A DNA stretch of 64,000 bases from Azolla caroliniana. Lineage: Eukaryota; Polypodiophyta. Position 1 is the stretch's first letter. The number at the start of each line of letters is the position of its first letter. Where the stretch lies: assembly GCA_043228905.1 (NCBI GenBank), contig JBHGNT010000010.1:3596001-3660000 (forward strand), written 5' to 3'. Positions 9,823 through 32,800 of this stretch are shown here, piece by piece. The translations under genes and the position numbers were made by a program. The notes below the pieces were generated by a model. That model did not search any database. It was not told the DNA's origin and saw only the letters and a program-made list of their open reading frames with translations.

Positions 9823-11807
9823 ATAGGTAAAAGATCGATATTTTGATGATACTAATGTTTATGGTCATTTTGCTAGAGTCAGGAATGAAGATTGTGAAAA
9901 CTGGCCCCAGTAACTTGATATGATGACCTGACCTTGATAACGACAAAAATTTGGCTAAAAGTAATAAAAAAATCTGTTATTTACAATGCCAATGTAAATA
10001 TAAAGTCAATATAGAGAGGTATTTATATAGTTAAAAACTTGTACCATTGTGATCTAGAAATGGTGTGGGTGGTTTCAGAATTTGTAATGTAATCCTCACA
10101 GCTCAGTGATTTCACTTGAAGTGCTATGATATCTGATTTCAGTAGAAATCTCATGTTATTGGTTTTAACTTGTGATCTTCATGCTAGATAGGTGTTTGGA
10201 GAGTTTAACACATTAACCAGTGTAAATATAAAAGTCAACATTTATGTAGGTATTTTTATGGAATTGAACATTTTTTATTCATTGTAATGGTTGGTGTATT
10301 GTTTCTCATATATTCAGAATATATTTTCATTGTTATATAATGTCCAATTTGAGTTGAAGGTTTTGGTTTTCTTAAATTATATATTTGTATAAAGAGTTTA
10401 TGTGTAAATTTTACATGTTGCAAATAAACTCGTTTAATAAAATCTGAGAATTGTTCTGTATGGTTAGAAAAGACGTGTCATTTGTACGCGTTTCACATGA
10501 TATTGAAATCCTGGAGTACAACATTCCAGAACCTGGATAATTTCACGTGATGTAGAAATTAAATATTTATATTATACTTCAAGAATAGAAATAAGTAAAA
10601 GTAAGATTAGGTCTGCTACACGTTTTCAACATTAATGACATTTCCGAATTGTGGATAAGCATTAGATCCTGTTGTATACATTGGTCAGTCGTGTAGCATT
10701 TAGGGTTACTTTACACCATTCAACAAACCATTTGCCTATAGGCTATAACCATCATGTACAAAACATTTTGGGATCATATTCACTTTGATTGAGTTCAAGA
10801 ATGGAAATCTCATTTTTTGTAGGTCTTTGGGTTCTATATAAGCTTTACTTCTCTGGATTCCCACCCATACAAGGATTCAATGACTTGCAAGAGAAGGAAC
10901 ACCAACCAGAAGAATATTTTAGTCAAATTTTGCTTAGAGAAATATCCAGATGACTTGCACGAAAAGGAACACCAACCAGTAGAATAGTTTAGTCAAATTT
11001 TGCTTAGAGAAATGTGGATATTTCAACACTGACCATTGAATCAATTGAATATTTCAACCAATTGAATATTTCAGCTTAAGAAGTCGTTTTGACAGGACAA
11101 GCAAAATGTTCACCCAAGGCCAATATTTTGTTTTTGAAGGCTTAGCTTTCTGATCTTCCACAGGCCAAAGGAAAAATCATGACTTGCAATAGAGATGGAA
11201 TAAAACAAGAACACGTTACCGTAGCGATTCTTACATTTATTCTGCTCAAAGTTGCATCATTGAGAACTAAGAACTTGATTCCGTAATATTTTCATCAATC
11301 ATAATTGGTTTGTGAGCCACAATAACACAACCATTGCATAACATGCAGGAGGATATGAATATAATGGAAAGCAATATAGAGATCAAAATATCACTTCCGA
11401 ATACCTTAAATAACTCAGAAAAATATATAGCTGGTGCACTTGCATTCATTACAATATATAAACACATGCAAGGAAAACAGCTTTCATTTTTCTCATGAAC
11501 ATTGAATCATGAGTTAGTTTTCCGAGATTCGCCATGTAGTTCATCCTAGAAGTAACATAAAACAGTGAATCTACTATTCTTCATTGTAGTTTACAAGCAC
11601 CACCGGTCTTAGGATTCTTATTGAGTCCACAGAAACCCTAGAAAAGAGGATCACTATACAAGGGTCAGTTTCATCCTTCTTTAAAGTATGAGAAACAGAA
11701 CATAGAAAACTAACCTTCGCTATATGGATGATGGGTGCTGGATTGAAAGAATTGAGGATAGGATGGAACCAAAACATTTAAAACATTGCAGAACCTATTC
11801 GGAAGTT
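9823..11807. other. Intergenic between convergent genes
   Basis: About 2 kb between the 3' ends of the membrane-protein gene and FtsHi4, and so likely to hold both 3' UTRs. Apart from a 70-bp tandem duplication near 10.9 kb, I see only AT-rich text with no coding signal. Confidence 0.5.
10882..11021. repeat. 70-bp tandem duplication
   Basis: GACTTGCAAGAGAAGGAACA at 10882 recurs as GACTTGCACGAAAAGGAACA at 10952; both copies continue with ACCAACCAG and TTTTGCTTAGAGAAAT. Confidence 0.8.
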
Positions 11808-21345
<9,538 letters not shown>

Positions 21346-21350
21346 CTTTC

Positions 21351-21352
21351 TA

Positions 21353-21423
<71 letters not shown>

Positions 21424-21578
21424 ATTTCTTTCTTTCTCTCTCTCTCTCTCTCTCCACCCCCTTTCACGAAGACGCCATTAGAAAAGGGAAGAAAGAGAAG
21501 AGAGGAGCAGCAGCAGAGGAAGAAGAAGAAGAAGAAGAAGAAGAAGAAGAAAGAGATGAAGATAATGAATGAATACTT

Positions 21579-21611
<33 letters not shown>
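21351..21611. repeat. Compound microsatellite in the FtsHi4 5' leader
   Basis: On the plus strand: (CT)n 21351-21392, (TA)n 21393-21421, TTTC units, (CT)n 21435-21453, (GAA)n about 21519-21552 and (GA)n 21583-21611. The whole set lies directly upstream of the FtsHi4 start codon (21345), so the FtsHi4 mRNA leader probably includes GA- and TA-repeats. Confidence 0.9.
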
Positions 21612-21613
<2 letters not shown>

Positions 21614-21726
21614 TGTGAGAGGCTTGAAGAGAGAGACTATGGAAAATAATAATTACATGGAAATGCCCTTCCTCTTTCCTTCCTCCAAACAAAGTTTTTT
21701 ACAAATTCCACAATTTGCCCCTCACC

Positions 21727-21775
21727 TTCCTTGCCTTCCTTTCCTTTCCTTTCCTTTCCCTTCCTTTCCTTCCCA
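21727..21775. repeat. (TTTCC)n pyrimidine tract
   Basis: CCTTTCCTTT-type pentamer repeats on the plus strand, that is a GGAAA purine tract on the FtsHi4 coding strand, in its upstream region. Confidence 0.8.
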
Positions 21776-21847
21776 ATCCGGCCGCCACGTTCTGTACCCA
21801 TCCACTCCAGGTGTCCGTCCGATCCGATCATCAAATGGGCGCCTTAT

Positions 21848-21857
21848 CCATATATAG
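21848..21857 (-). promoter_or_regulatory. Candidate TATA box for FtsHi4
   Basis: The minus strand reads CCTATATATGG here, about 500 bp upstream of the start codon and just beyond the repeats. It would imply a leader of roughly 470 nt. No other clean TATA element was seen closer to the ATG outside the (TA)n tract. Weak call. Confidence 0.3.
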
Positions 21858-22012
21858 GCGGCCACCAATGCTCCGCTCCGTTTTCATACCCATCCCCGAC
21901 TCGCCCTCCAAAAGCGAACCGCATCATGATTCGATTCGGTGCAACCTTGTCACGCGCTTCCCTGGGTCAAATCACTGCTGATAATGGACACCCTCGATTA
22001 GCAATAATATGA

Positions 22013-24400
22013 CCGTGGATTTCATCACTAATGCGGGCTAAGAAATGACACGGATTAGGGCTCCGTTTATCTACATTTAATCTAAGATAGATGGAAATGT
22101 TTGGTCCAAAACTTAAACAAAAGCGTTGTGTCTACATACATCCGCAATTCAATGCCTGTCATGCCTTTGATTTACAAAATAAAACATCCAGTTTAGTTAT
22201 TTATCTTTAAACCATACTAATTTACAACCAAGACATCTTAGCTTCGATAATAACCATAAATCCTCAAATCTACAAGCCTTCATAAAACAAATGCTTCTCG
22301 GAACAATACATATATTCTCTCAATCTCTCTTACATGGGCACTTTTTAGAAGTATCACATTCAAATAAACTTCACAAAAGAGAGGTTTTTTTTTATCTATA
22401 CGTCGTATGAGCTTCAATTTGGGCAAGCTACGATAGGAATTGAATCTTGCAACAAGACAAATAATGTCATATAAAAACTAAACAACATGCATAAACATTT
22501 ATAATAAAAAAATGTTTTTTGTAACTGGTTGCCAAAATGCTTTTATAATAAAAGTGATTCGTTCTTTGTCATCATGAGATGAAGTTGAGTGATTGTGTAC
22601 ATGTGATGTCAATACCAACAATATTAATGCAGATATATGATATCGACACAATCATGAGATTAATTTATGGTCGAAGATGAAGCAAGTGATAATTGAGCAA
22701 CATTGGCGCACGCTTTTATGAAATTGTTCGCCATGCATTAAAAGATGTTGACATGATATGGCGTGTGCAAAGGGAGAAAAGCACCAAAAAGTCAAGTTTT
22801 ACAATAGGTTGAGATTTTGGTCGAAGTGATCACCAAAAGAAAAAGAAGAAGAAGATTCAAATAACAACAAAGCATCGCGCAAATGGTAAGTGCCAGGTCA
22901 AGGGTTTAATTGTTGTTGAAGACAACAATGGTGAAAAGGTGATCTACAAAGCATAAGTGACGATCATGAAACGTACGATAGAAACAACATATTCATGAGC
23001 ATTTTGTCGAAACAAGGTGTTGATGCAAGGATCTGAACAAGCACATGCTCAAAAGGAAAAGCTGCGATGCAGGTTAAAAATAGATAATATTATTTTAATC
23101 ATACAAATGAGCTCATTGTTAGGTTGCCAAAGCGCCTAGGCTTGTTGACCAGGGTAGTGAATCACGAAAGTCCATGGGAGGCCTACATCAACCACGTGGC
23201 TTCGTTGTTGATCATTAACTCACCACACCAAAACTCAAGGATACCTCCCCACAAATCCTTCTCACACCAGGATGCCAAAACTGTTGGATACTCCCCAAGA
23301 AAGCCTTCTCTCACCATACGTAAAGGGAACTCATTTTCCCTCAACTAAAGAACTTCAAGGCTATTTGTCAATACTTTGGCAAGAGACAATATTCAAATTC
23401 CTACTTCCAAATAAATGGAGCCACTGTTGTTGTAGTCCTTACAAATTTGTTAGGGAAAATCAAAGCATCGAATTTTGTTTTTTTTTTCTTTTGAGGAAAA
23501 GTGAAGAAGGTTGGGCAACCCATTGAGGTTGGGATTTCAATTCATCTTTAAGCTAGCCCTCGCTTAATTGTATTTAGGCAAAACCCCTCAAATTCGCCTC
23601 TACGAATCCCTTATTTGTCCCTAGGTTGAGTCTCCTAAATCAAACCTAGGAACCCCCTTGAATCAATTGACGACCAATTTGGGACCGATCCTAAATCAAT
23701 TGACATATTGCTACCATATCCCCTTAAAGTTGGCAAGTAATAGACAACTACTTGTCAATGAGAAAACAAAGGAGTAGGCAACGAGTCTATAACCTGTCGG
23801 TATGACACTTGTTGTCATAGCCATTTCTCATCGTCATTCCCCAACCCACGACGCTAAGCCTACCCCCCAACAAACCTTACCCACGACCCACCAGGTAGGA
23901 GAGGGAGGGAACTTTATGTTCTCAAAATATCCTATAATATCAATAAATTACAAGCTTCACTACACTTCCTCACCCCTAATTATCGAACAAACATTGAAAA
24001 AAACCACAAATGCGCATACACATTACATTCACCCCTATTTCTAACGCACGTAACCACCCAAATATTAGCACATTCATATGCATATAAGGAGCTAGGAGGA
24101 GTCTATAAGAGATAAGAATCATATAAACAAATAAGTATAGCTCAAGTAGTAAGAGCTAACCATTGGAATGGTAAATGGGATAAGGGTGATCTATAGTGCA
24201 CAATATATGGGAATGAAGTACGTGGTAAAAACAAGAATGTGATAGTTGAGTGTCAAGGTGAATTGCTACAAAACTAGATGGAGATCGCGGGATTCAGGAT
24301 TGGATGTTACAAAAAGGGAACATTGTTATTCCAATGCATAACATCACAACACATTCAGTGTATATGTTGTTGCAACCTGTCCCATAGTTTCACGAACATG
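22013..24400. other. Intergenic, no gene recognised
   Basis: AT-rich text with short chance frames. Around 23215-23325 an imperfect 50-bp direct repeat can be read (CACCACACCAAAACTCAAGG / CACACCAGGATGCCAAAACT). I see no domain, tRNA or intact element. Confidence 0.5.
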
Positions 24401-25092
24401 CAAATGCATTATGGAACCTACACAAAACACAATCTTGGTGGAAAAACAAGCCTACAAGCTTATGGAGCTTTGGTCAAGCTTATGGAGCTTTGGTCAAGCT
24501 TATGGAGCTTTGGTCTTCCACTTAAACAATGGGTTTTCCTATGGAGATGCCTATTGGGTGTGCTCCCGACTGGGTTGAATATTCAAAAGAGATCGATAAC
24601 CTCACCGCATGGTGCAAGATGTGGTGGACGATTGGAAACGGTCCCACACTTATTTTGGACATGCTCATTCACTACAACATTTGTACAAAGTCTAAGTAAG
24701 TGCATCTCTTTATCACAGATTTCCTGGCTGAAGGTTTGGTAAACACTTTTGGCTATTTGGACAAATTATGTGCCCTATCCAACAATGCCAATTTTCTCTA
24801 ATGGACACAATTTTGGGCACTATGGACCATTTGGACAACCCGCAATAATAAGGTTTTTGATCAAAATCAACTGCATGAAGTTAGCTTCTTTAAGCAAACC
24901 CTCAGGCAATCTCTATTTAATTGTCTACAACTTGGAGACATCACACTGCAAATTTACAATCTTTACTTTGAGTGCTTTTAAGCTCTTTAGTGGCTAATCG
25001 ACACTTGTATATTTTTCTTTATTCTTTGTGGGTTTTCACCTCACTTTGAGGTTTCCCACTAGTAATAAAAGTGTTACTGAAAAAAAAAAAAT
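24400..25092 (+). mobile_element. LINE (non-LTR retrotransposon) 3' fragment
   Basis: The frame near 24520-24700 reads FLWRCLLGVLPTG, then CGGRLETVPHLFWTC, the zinc-binding-like region found after the reverse transcriptase in plant L1-type LINEs. In another frame near 24815-24860 the text reads LWTIWTTRNNKVFDQ, the conserved W-rich block that follows it. The fragment ends in a poly(A) run at 25080-25091, as expected for an L1-like 3' end. It is 5'-truncated and frameshifted. Confidence 0.8.
24461..24515. repeat. 20-bp tandem triplication inside the LINE fragment
   Basis: TATGGAGCTTTGGTCAAGCT occurs at 24461 and 24481 and in part at 24501. Since 20 is not a multiple of 3, the expansion shifts the LINE reading frame. 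Confidence 0.95.
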
Positions 25093-25649
25093 TGCTACAA
25101 AAAGAAAACTTGCTATTTTGGTAAAGGGAGAGTTTGAAGTCTATAAAAGGAGAGGAGAGCTCATTGCCAGGGATCAACATTTTGGGAAACATGCCCGCCC
25201 AAGTTTCGTCATTGAACTCTTATCCAAACATAACATGCATTAAACTTTTTTTTCTTCTTCAAAGATTTTCTTCAAAAAACACCCAAAGGCTACAACTTGA
25301 GCTTGTTTGCCCAGAAGCTTACAATTTTATTTATTTATTTATTTCCAAAACAAAATATACTTTTTATACCAAGCATCATATGCATGTGAATCATCACCAT
25401 TGCTCCCAACATGTTAGGAATAACTAAAATCCAGCTCCCAAAGTGAGAGTTTCCCTTCCTTATCTCTCAAGAAAAACAATATTATGAGCAGTAGATCCAC
25501 CATATTGTGATGCCAATGCATCTCCCATATTTTGATACATATCCATCAAAACATATGTTATACTGTTGTGTGAATCAATCCTTGGGAATATCTGACAGAC
25601 CCAAGGAAAATAATTGATAACCTAAGGCAGCCAAGCCACAAGCATATTG

Positions 25650-26840
25650 AGCAACATCCTGATAAAAAAACAGGAAACCAGCTTCCTCAAGGCCACATCA
25701 ACCATCTCGATGTCGCCGATTATCACCAAAATCTTGTACATCAATAGTCTCACCAGCTCGTCGATTACGACCAAAATCCTGTATTAACAACCACAAATGA
25801 GTCTAAAAAAACTTTTCCTCACCTCCTCATGATAATATGCTTCAAACCCCACACCGTCATCACTCATCCTGATCAAAAAATAGGAAATTAGGTTCCTCAA
25901 GTCCACATCAACCATCTCGTTGTCGCCGATTATCACCAAAATCTTGTACCTACAAAAACAACATGAGTGTACTCTCCACCTCTCCTCATGAAAATATGCT
26001 TCAACCCCCACCAACATCATCATTCATCCTTATCTAAACCAAAAATATGCTTCATTGTCCGCATTAACCATCTCGGAGATTACCGCGAAAATCGTCTTAC
26101 ATCAATAGTCTCACCATCTCGCCGATTACCACCCAAAACTTGTACTAATAACAAAAAATGAGTCTAAAAAAACTTTTCCTCACCTCCTCATGATAATATG
26201 CTTCAACCCCCACACCATCATTACTCATCCTAATAAAAAAACAAAAAATTAGTTTCCTCAAGTCCACATAACCATCTCACCATCGTCGATTATCACCAAA
26301 ATCTTGTACCAACAAAAACAACATGAGTGTACTCTCTACCTCACCTCATGAAAATTTGTGTCAACCCCCACCAACATCATCACTCATCCTTCCCTAAACT
26401 AAAAAATATGTTTCATTGTATGCATCAACCATCTCGAAGATTACCGTGAAAATCGTCTTTCATCAATAGTCTCACCATCTCGCCGATTACCACCAAAATC
26501 CTGTACTGACAACAACAAATGAGTCTAAAAAAACTCTCTCACCTCCTCATGATAATATGCTTCAACCCCCACACCATCATTACTCATCCTAATCAAAAAA
26601 CAAAAAATCAGCTTTCTCAAGTCTACATCAACCATCTCATCGTCGCCGATTATAATTTATCACCAAAATCTTGTACCTACAAAAACAACATGAGTGTACT
26701 CTCTACTTCTCCTCATGAAAATTTGTTTCAACCCCCGCCAACATCATCGCTCATCCTTATATAAACTAAAAAATATGCTTCATTGCCCGCATCAACCATC
26801 TCAGAGATTACTGCCAAAATCGTCTCCATTCCTATATGCC
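25650..26840. repeat. 361-bp-period tandem (satellite-like) block
   Basis: The word ATGAGTCTAAAAAAAC starts copies at 25797, 26158 and 26519, exactly 361 bp apart, with a shortened copy before 25797. Each 361-bp unit has two related halves (about 166 and 195 bp) that share ATGAGT, TCATGA.AATATGCTTCAA, CATCCT and the motif CCGATTA.CACCAAAATC, so the unit looks like a dimer of an older monomer of about 180 bp. Short frames inside it are by-products of the repeat. Confidence 0.93.
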
Positions 26841-29800
26841 GCAACCACCTCCTCCATCTTAACTCATGTTCTTAACTACGTCCACTTAACATCAGCACAT
26901 ACTTCTAGCATGATATGAATGATGACTAGACTCATTGAATTCTCCTTCTTTTTCGATTAGCTTGCAATTTTTTATGTACAATGATGTACAGTAATCTTAA
27001 GACCAATGGTAAGACCAAAGATAGGACTTTGTAGAAGGTGTTATGATTTGTTGTTGCACACTGCCATGATTTACTGATATTCAAGAGGGTCCATGGAAGT
27101 CGATAGTGCCGTTAAGGCCCTTTAGTTGACTCCGTAAACAGGGGCAACTTTTTCCATGAGTGAAGAAGCTTCTTCCTTCTCTTATTCACAGTCTTTGGGG
27201 AACCATGCATATTGTCATACTAGCCACGGACTACGGCCAACAAGTTCTCCTACGTCTCAAGCAAGACATCTGAGAGATGTTGATATGCCGCATCATAAAG
27301 TTGGTTGCATCGACATTTCCATAATGCCCATAACGTTATCGTAGTCACTATTTTCCAAAGCTAGACAGATCGCACATGCTTTCGAGGTTGCTGAAAGGGG
27401 CTAACTAATATCAATCTTCTATTATGTACCATCATTGCCTTCTAAACACCGTCTGCCTCATACAACATCAAGCTAGAATGTATGCATTAAACATATTACA
27501 CCCACACTCATGCACTAAGATACACCCTTTGACATATACATTCACATAAACACTATTACATATTTGTCACATGAACACAAATGAATGTGTCATCTCAAGG
27601 TGCACAACACCAAGATCATGTCTATTGGTTGACGAAGTTTTACCTCCACGTTGATGTTGTGAACCAAAGGATTCAGATCACAATTGTCACAAAATAATGC
27701 GCGTGTATGAATGTGAGGGGGGCCATTGGAGACCTAAACTAGAGAGGATGGGAATGTTGAGACTTCGAGGATAGAGTGTTCAATGATGTCAATGGTTTCT
27801 CAAAGAGTAAATTCATTTCATTGGACTTCTAATGAGAGTGTAAGCTTTCATGCAGGTGTATATAAATTTAATTATGAAAATATTTGTGACTGTGTATATG
27901 CATTGAGCTCAAACGTAAGGATGTGAATGCATATGTTGACGTGAGTAAGTGAATGTATTAGAGAAATGATTGACTAGGTGACATGGCAGGTGTGGTTAGT
28001 TCGTGCCGGGTGACGTCAGCTAATGTCACCTGCCAGCATGGCGTGGAGTACCAAGGATAAGGGAAGCATCGATGACTAGAATTACAACAACATAAGGTAT
28101 AACGATGGATCAAAAAACAAGTAATGAACGGTCAAGGCATGGACATTGTATAACGTGCGTTAGTAGACAATACAACAAACCTTTGCAACCAATAGTAGAC
28201 GTCGGCAACATGAGCGATTGGTGATCTAAGGAATCCTTCGATCAAAGGCAAACAAGAATCGAGCTTAGCCTTTGAATAAAGGTTAGAGTCAAGGGAAATT
28301 CTTCAATTGAAGGCTATCGTCTAGGATAACCCTTCCCTTTGAAGGCTAGACTCAAGGGTAGCCTTGAGTCGAAGGCTTAAGGTCTTCAAAAATTATAAAT
28401 TTCTCCCTTCCTTTGTTTGAGGAAAAACTTTCCCCAAATTTGTGATTTTTCCTCCTCTTCGAACATCGTCCAATGAATGGGACACCGGATTTAGTTGGTG
28501 TAGCTTCGACTCTTATAGTTGGTGTAGCTTTGACTTCCTCGTAAAGAAATGGATCTTCTTGAGGTTGCCCTGGCCTTCTTTCAACGTTTTTGCCTCTCGA
28601 ATGTAGCCAAGTATGTGATCATGAATGCATGATGCTAGGTAGTATAGTACACGACTCGCCACTTGCTCCTAAGCTGGGTAGTCGGCATGTGCCGGGTTGG
28701 GTTGATTTTCTTGAGTTCCTTCGACATAGCTCCAATATCCTTGGTTGACAAGGTATTGGTGCATTTTGTATTCCCAATATGCAAAGTTCGATGTGTCGAG
28801 TTTCTCGGTGGGAAGAGCGCTTCCCATCTAAGTGTTCATGGTGTCATTTTCTTCTCCGTTGTTGAATCGGTTCTGTTTGATTCTCAACATTCCTACTCAA
28901 TAGTTGGAATCACGCTATCACAGATTTCCGTGAGCGTGTGTTGAAACGAGGTGGGACCACCGGGGTCTCGGACCAAGGAGCCGATGAGAAAAGATGGTTG
29001 TCCAAACCGGATTCCAGACGCATATCCGAACCGGTTCGATCCCCGGATGTCGGACAGTGAGCGCAGGGGCTCAGAGATGTATGTTGCTTCAGACCAGTTG
29101 ACGGATAGCAACGAGGAGCTCACAAGCTCACGCACATGGAAACACGCGCTCAAACAAGAATAGAACATACACAAGAAGACGGAGAGACATTGCAAGATTA
29201 ATGATTAACCGAGGGAAATAGGAAATTACAATTGGCTCGACCATCAGTAGAGCTTCAAACTCTTCATGTGTATGCACACACTCAGAACAACGGGCCTCCG
29301 GTCGGGAGCTCACGGGTTTCCTACGCGAGCAGATGACTCCGCCTTCTTCCGGGAATCAGCACAGAATAGAAAATGGAGGGAATGTCAGGGCTTGGATCTC
29401 AAACCAACAACACTTTGTTCTCCTCCAACGCGGATGCCTCTCTACATCTGGCTGTTAAGGCAACCACTTTTCTCTCAAATTTTCCCTTTATTCTCTCCCT
29501 TAAGTACCCTTTTATTCCTCTATTCGTGTGACCATAAAGTAACTATCAAATCCTTACTACCTAGTATTCCTCAACACTCAACTATTACTATGTTATTTAC
29601 ACACGTTTGTACACTAAAACCTATTTCATGTGCATCCGTGCACACCCCCATTCACACGCTCTCCGGCTCCCTTTTTCACAGTAGCCGGAATTCCCCACGA
29701 CAACGCTCCGAAAATTCCCTCATGATCATTGCCACAAATGAGTTCATGATGAGTTTTCACAAATCTACTCTAAATTCGCATAAGTTTACACTTCACCTCA

Positions 29801-32800
29801 GATTTTTGAGCCAAATTTTTTGTCGTGTTTCTCGTTCGATCATGAATAAATTTCAAGAAAGGATTTGGACAAAATAATTACTTGTGAATAATAAAATAAT
29901 ATATTACATTAATGTTCCCCATTTGAATAGATACAATTAGGTAATTTTGATTCCATTACATGGAATAACTTATGAGGTAGAATGATGTAAGAGAATATTT
30001 ATTTACGAGTAGAGCTTTGGTGCAACAAACGACAACAACTTCATTGCCTCTTGACATTGTTGGTCTTGCATCCCTCTTGCATGCCCTCTTGATTTGCAAC
30101 CCTGAGTTTGTCTCGTGCCCTTTTGTCATACCTTTGCCCTATCCTTCAATTTTTTATATACTTTAAGACTAATGCATTTCTTGTTGTAGTTCCCCAAATC
30201 GCGGTCACACCATATACCCTATTGGTAGTAAACCAAGCAAGAGTGGTTCTCAATCACTCGTGAGCCTCTCGTTGTGCAACCCTAACATCACAAACTCTCA
30301 GTCACACTTCTTCTTTTTCTTTTTCTTTTTAAGAAGGTTCACCTTGGTATTAATGGAAAGATGTCGAAAGGCTACAACGAATTCATACAATATATTACAA
30401 CCCTCATATCCACATCAACAACATGTCAAGTATCAAAAGCCCTCATGTAGGGTTGTTCCAAGATGGGGGGTTGGAAAAAGCCATCTTGGTGGAGCATATC
30501 TCCACTTCATTCTTTCTCCAAAAGAGGTGAAGACCTCAACGTTTTTCCAAAATTCTCGAAACTATTGTTGTTTACGAATCACAACCTTAGGCTCACCAGT
30601 TCTTGAAACTTCTTCAATGTTTACTTTTAATTAAGCTCTAAGAAGAGTTTAAAAGTACACATATACATATGAATAAAGACATACAATATAAGTGTTAATG
30701 TTGAACTTGTCTTGATTAATATAAGGGTTCTGAAAACACAAACAAAATGAGAGGTGATTAAGGTATGGGTCATTTTTTATTATGCTTAATCACTCTACTA
30801 AGTTAAGGGAAAGATTAAGGAAGGGGCATGATAGAGCTCAAGCTTAGGTTATACAAGGAGAGAAAAACTCAAGAGAGAACAAGAGCTCCAAAAGTCACCA
30901 AAAGTGACGTTTATAGCGTTTTATAATGAGGTTTGGTCTTTTTCACGTTGGGGACCGGGGTGATCCTTTAGCCTAGAGCTTTGAAGGGACTTTTGTTCTA
31001 TTCTCTCTAATGTTTTGTTGAGCTCGGTACCTATGTTAATCTTGATGTCTTCATGAATCATGTTGCATAGAACGGTTATTTAACAACCAACAGATACAAT
31101 TGATCGTTTTAAACCACTCATGTCTCTTAGGAACCTTTATTGACAAACTACTTTCCCTATTTCAAGTTCCTGGTGGTCCTTCTCACATTTTATACACATG
31201 CATGTAAGTTAACGACAATGTGTAAATGTGTACACACAAATTGGGAAGCTATAATTACACACAACCACACTACTTTACCCATATACGTGCATAGATGGAT
31301 TTACATGATTAAGCACTTGGGTTAGCATGAATAATAAATAATTGAAGCATGATGTTCAACCCTTTGTATTTCTTTAGATTTAATTTTATGTGATCAAGAC
31401 TATTTTATGACTTCGTTTGATTATAAGTTAAATTTTGAGGAGACTTAGGGTTAGAATTAAAAGTTTGGGCTAGTGGTGATTAACATTCCTCTCGTGACTA
31501 AAAAACCATTGACACTTAATCATTCTCATGATGCCGACAATATGATAGACATTGATGCATTCCCCATCTCACAATCTCAATGTAGAGAAAGAGCTCCACC
31601 ATAAAAGATGTGTGTCTCAGGGAAATCTCTCTCTCTCTCTCTCTCTCCCACTCTTGTATTGGATGCGATTGTTTTCATTTAGTTAATAAGAGTTTGTTGG
31701 TGGTATGTAGTTTTCTTTTGGTATTCTTTACTTACTCAAGTGATTATTTAGTTTTGAGAATATAGATTAAGTCTCTTTGCAAGCATGTATAATTGGCTAT
31801 TTAAGGTGCTTGAGTCAATGTGAGATTATAGTTCCCTAGGTGAACTAGTTCACCCCATTAGTACACACACAATTGACACCCATTATCATTTGTCTTGCCA
31901 ATGATATGGTGTTTTGCCAATCTAAAATTCGTAGCATCAAATAGACAAGGCATAATTATCAACCCTTTTACTGCACATACGTATTCACCCCTAGCCACAT
32001 TTGCTCATGCACAAAGCACATGTGAACATTACGAATGCTTGAACATCCTCCCTATCATTGTTGGTATCTTAAGAAAAATACTTTCAATCTATGCATATTT
32101 CTTGCAAATATTTGGGTTTAAGGAGAACCACACATCAATCTATTTTTTGCCTCCCTTAGAGCTACTGTTTGCTTTACAAAAACAACTTCAACATTAGGAT
32201 TAATATTCGTCAACTATAAAAACATAAGCTGCCAAGAAATGGTGATTGAGTGCAATGAAAAGACTTTGAAAATATCCATCAACTATAAAAAAATTAAGAT
32301 GCCAAGCAATGGTGATTGAGTGCAATGAATATCCTTTGAATTAGCAAACACTTTAAGTACATAGTGCCATGCATTTAACTACATGTTCGTGATTACATGT
32401 GTGTTATCTTCTCTAACTCTCAATGTTTGCTCTTCAAAATTAGCTCAATAAATAGCATTATTGCAGCTTGTTTCCTTTAACACATTGACTTCAAGAATGC
32501 ATGTGTTTTCATCCACCGTCTCCAAACCCATTAGCAACCTTATTGTCACTTGATTTAGAAAATCCCAAACATAGAACATCCTAGCACGAGAAATATTCAA
32601 ACTTCTCCACATTTGTTTGTTCAATTTCAACTTTGTGATCCACAAAATTGTTGATTGTGACATCTCCTAACTTTGATCCTCCCAAATATGTGTATGTTCT
32701 TCTTTTCTTTCTTTTTTCCAAAAAATATGTGTATGTTCTTCGGTTCAACATCTTTCAAATTGTAGTAATTCAATTTCATTGTCCATATAGACAATGTCCT

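Noticed and set aside
25784-26918. Several 60-80-codon frames
   Set aside because: They are by-products of the 361-bp tandem repeat.
27960-28040. Short inverted repeat with TGGCAGGTG and CACCTGCCA
   Set aside because: Arms are only about 9 bp, with no target duplication seen; likely chance.
29266-29877. 203-codon plus frame, the longest in the gene-poor region
   Set aside because: Composition is low-complexity, there are no recognisable domains or splice context, and it borders a probable transposon island.
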